Source: Semisulcospira habei
Taxonomy: Eukaryota; Mollusca; Gastropoda; Semisulcospiridae
Assembly: GCA_036245525.1 (NCBI GenBank)
Contig: BTPG01000005.1
Span: 209,110,111-209,174,110, forward strand
Length of the DNA: 64,000 bases
Direction of reading: 5' to 3'
Part shown: piece after piece, positions 63,791 through 64,000 of the stretch
Numbering within the stretch: position 1 is the first letter of the stretch
Layout: each line of letters opens with the position of its first letter
Notes under the pieces: model-generated
Told to the model about the DNA's origin: nothing
Databases searched by the model: none
The model's input: the letters and a program-made list of their open reading frames with translations, nothing else
Made by a program: the position numbers and the translations under genes

Positions 63791-64000
63791 CAAAGTTTAA
63801 TTTAGTCAAGGCAATTGACAATGATAACCCGTTTGTCAACGAATTCTAGCAATCGAAGAAAATTTGACGGAGATACTATGAACTATTAAACCTCTATTGC
63901 CTAGCAAAGATCGCATTAAGAAACTATTTCAAGCAGTGGGATAACAAATTAGTAGACACAGTCTCGGCGTGACGTTGTGGAAATCTGTGTCAGTAACATA

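Overview
This is animal nuclear DNA. It has split genes with GT-AG introns, very long (CT)n, (CA)n and minisatellite arrays, and dense non-LTR retrotransposons, short retroposons and foldback elements. The repeat style suggests a marine invertebrate, probably a gastropod mollusc. That is inference; no marker gene settles it. There is one assembly gap (N, 49961-50552).

Layout. 1-20320 is almost wholly LINE retrotransposons: LINE-A inserted into LINE-B1 (minus strand), then a head-to-tail chain on the plus strand (tail fragments, full-length LINE-C, LINE-B2, LINE-B3). Nearly every junction in the chain is a (CT)n or (GA)n tract. LINE-B2 and LINE-B3 carry further nested SINEs with clear target-site duplications. 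20340-23635 is a 3.3-kb element with about 390-bp inverted ends. 24641-25692 is a 5'-truncated LINE-A with a 13-bp target-site duplication. 26161-26420 is an orphan 3'-terminal exon. 26930-29300 is a decayed CR1-like LINE. 30-36 kb is non-coding sequence seeded with palindromes.

Two host genes lie on the minus strand. (1) Acireductone dioxygenase (ADI1, methionine salvage), four coding exons at 39872-35596, complete at 184 aa with all metal ligands; its 3' UTR appears to contain two long hairpins. (2) A RING / B-box / transmembrane / tyrosine-motif / beta-propeller gene of TRIM type, seven exons at 60820-48197, whose phases join to a 691-aa reading frame. Its introns are unusual: two minisatellites are tandem copies of its own 5' splice sites, a micro-retroposon sits exactly at one 3' splice site, and a 4-kb 18-bp minisatellite starts next to another. 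A sequence-related last exon lies on the plus strand at 26161-26420.

Most notable candidates: a 55-58-bp micro-retroposon with four copies, three of them with perfect 12-15-bp target-site duplications; a family of palindromic TTAA-flanked elements (about 20 copies) with a filled/empty site pair; LINE chains bounded by (CT)n tracts; a LINE 3'-end hairpin with compensatory changes; and splice-site minisatellites.
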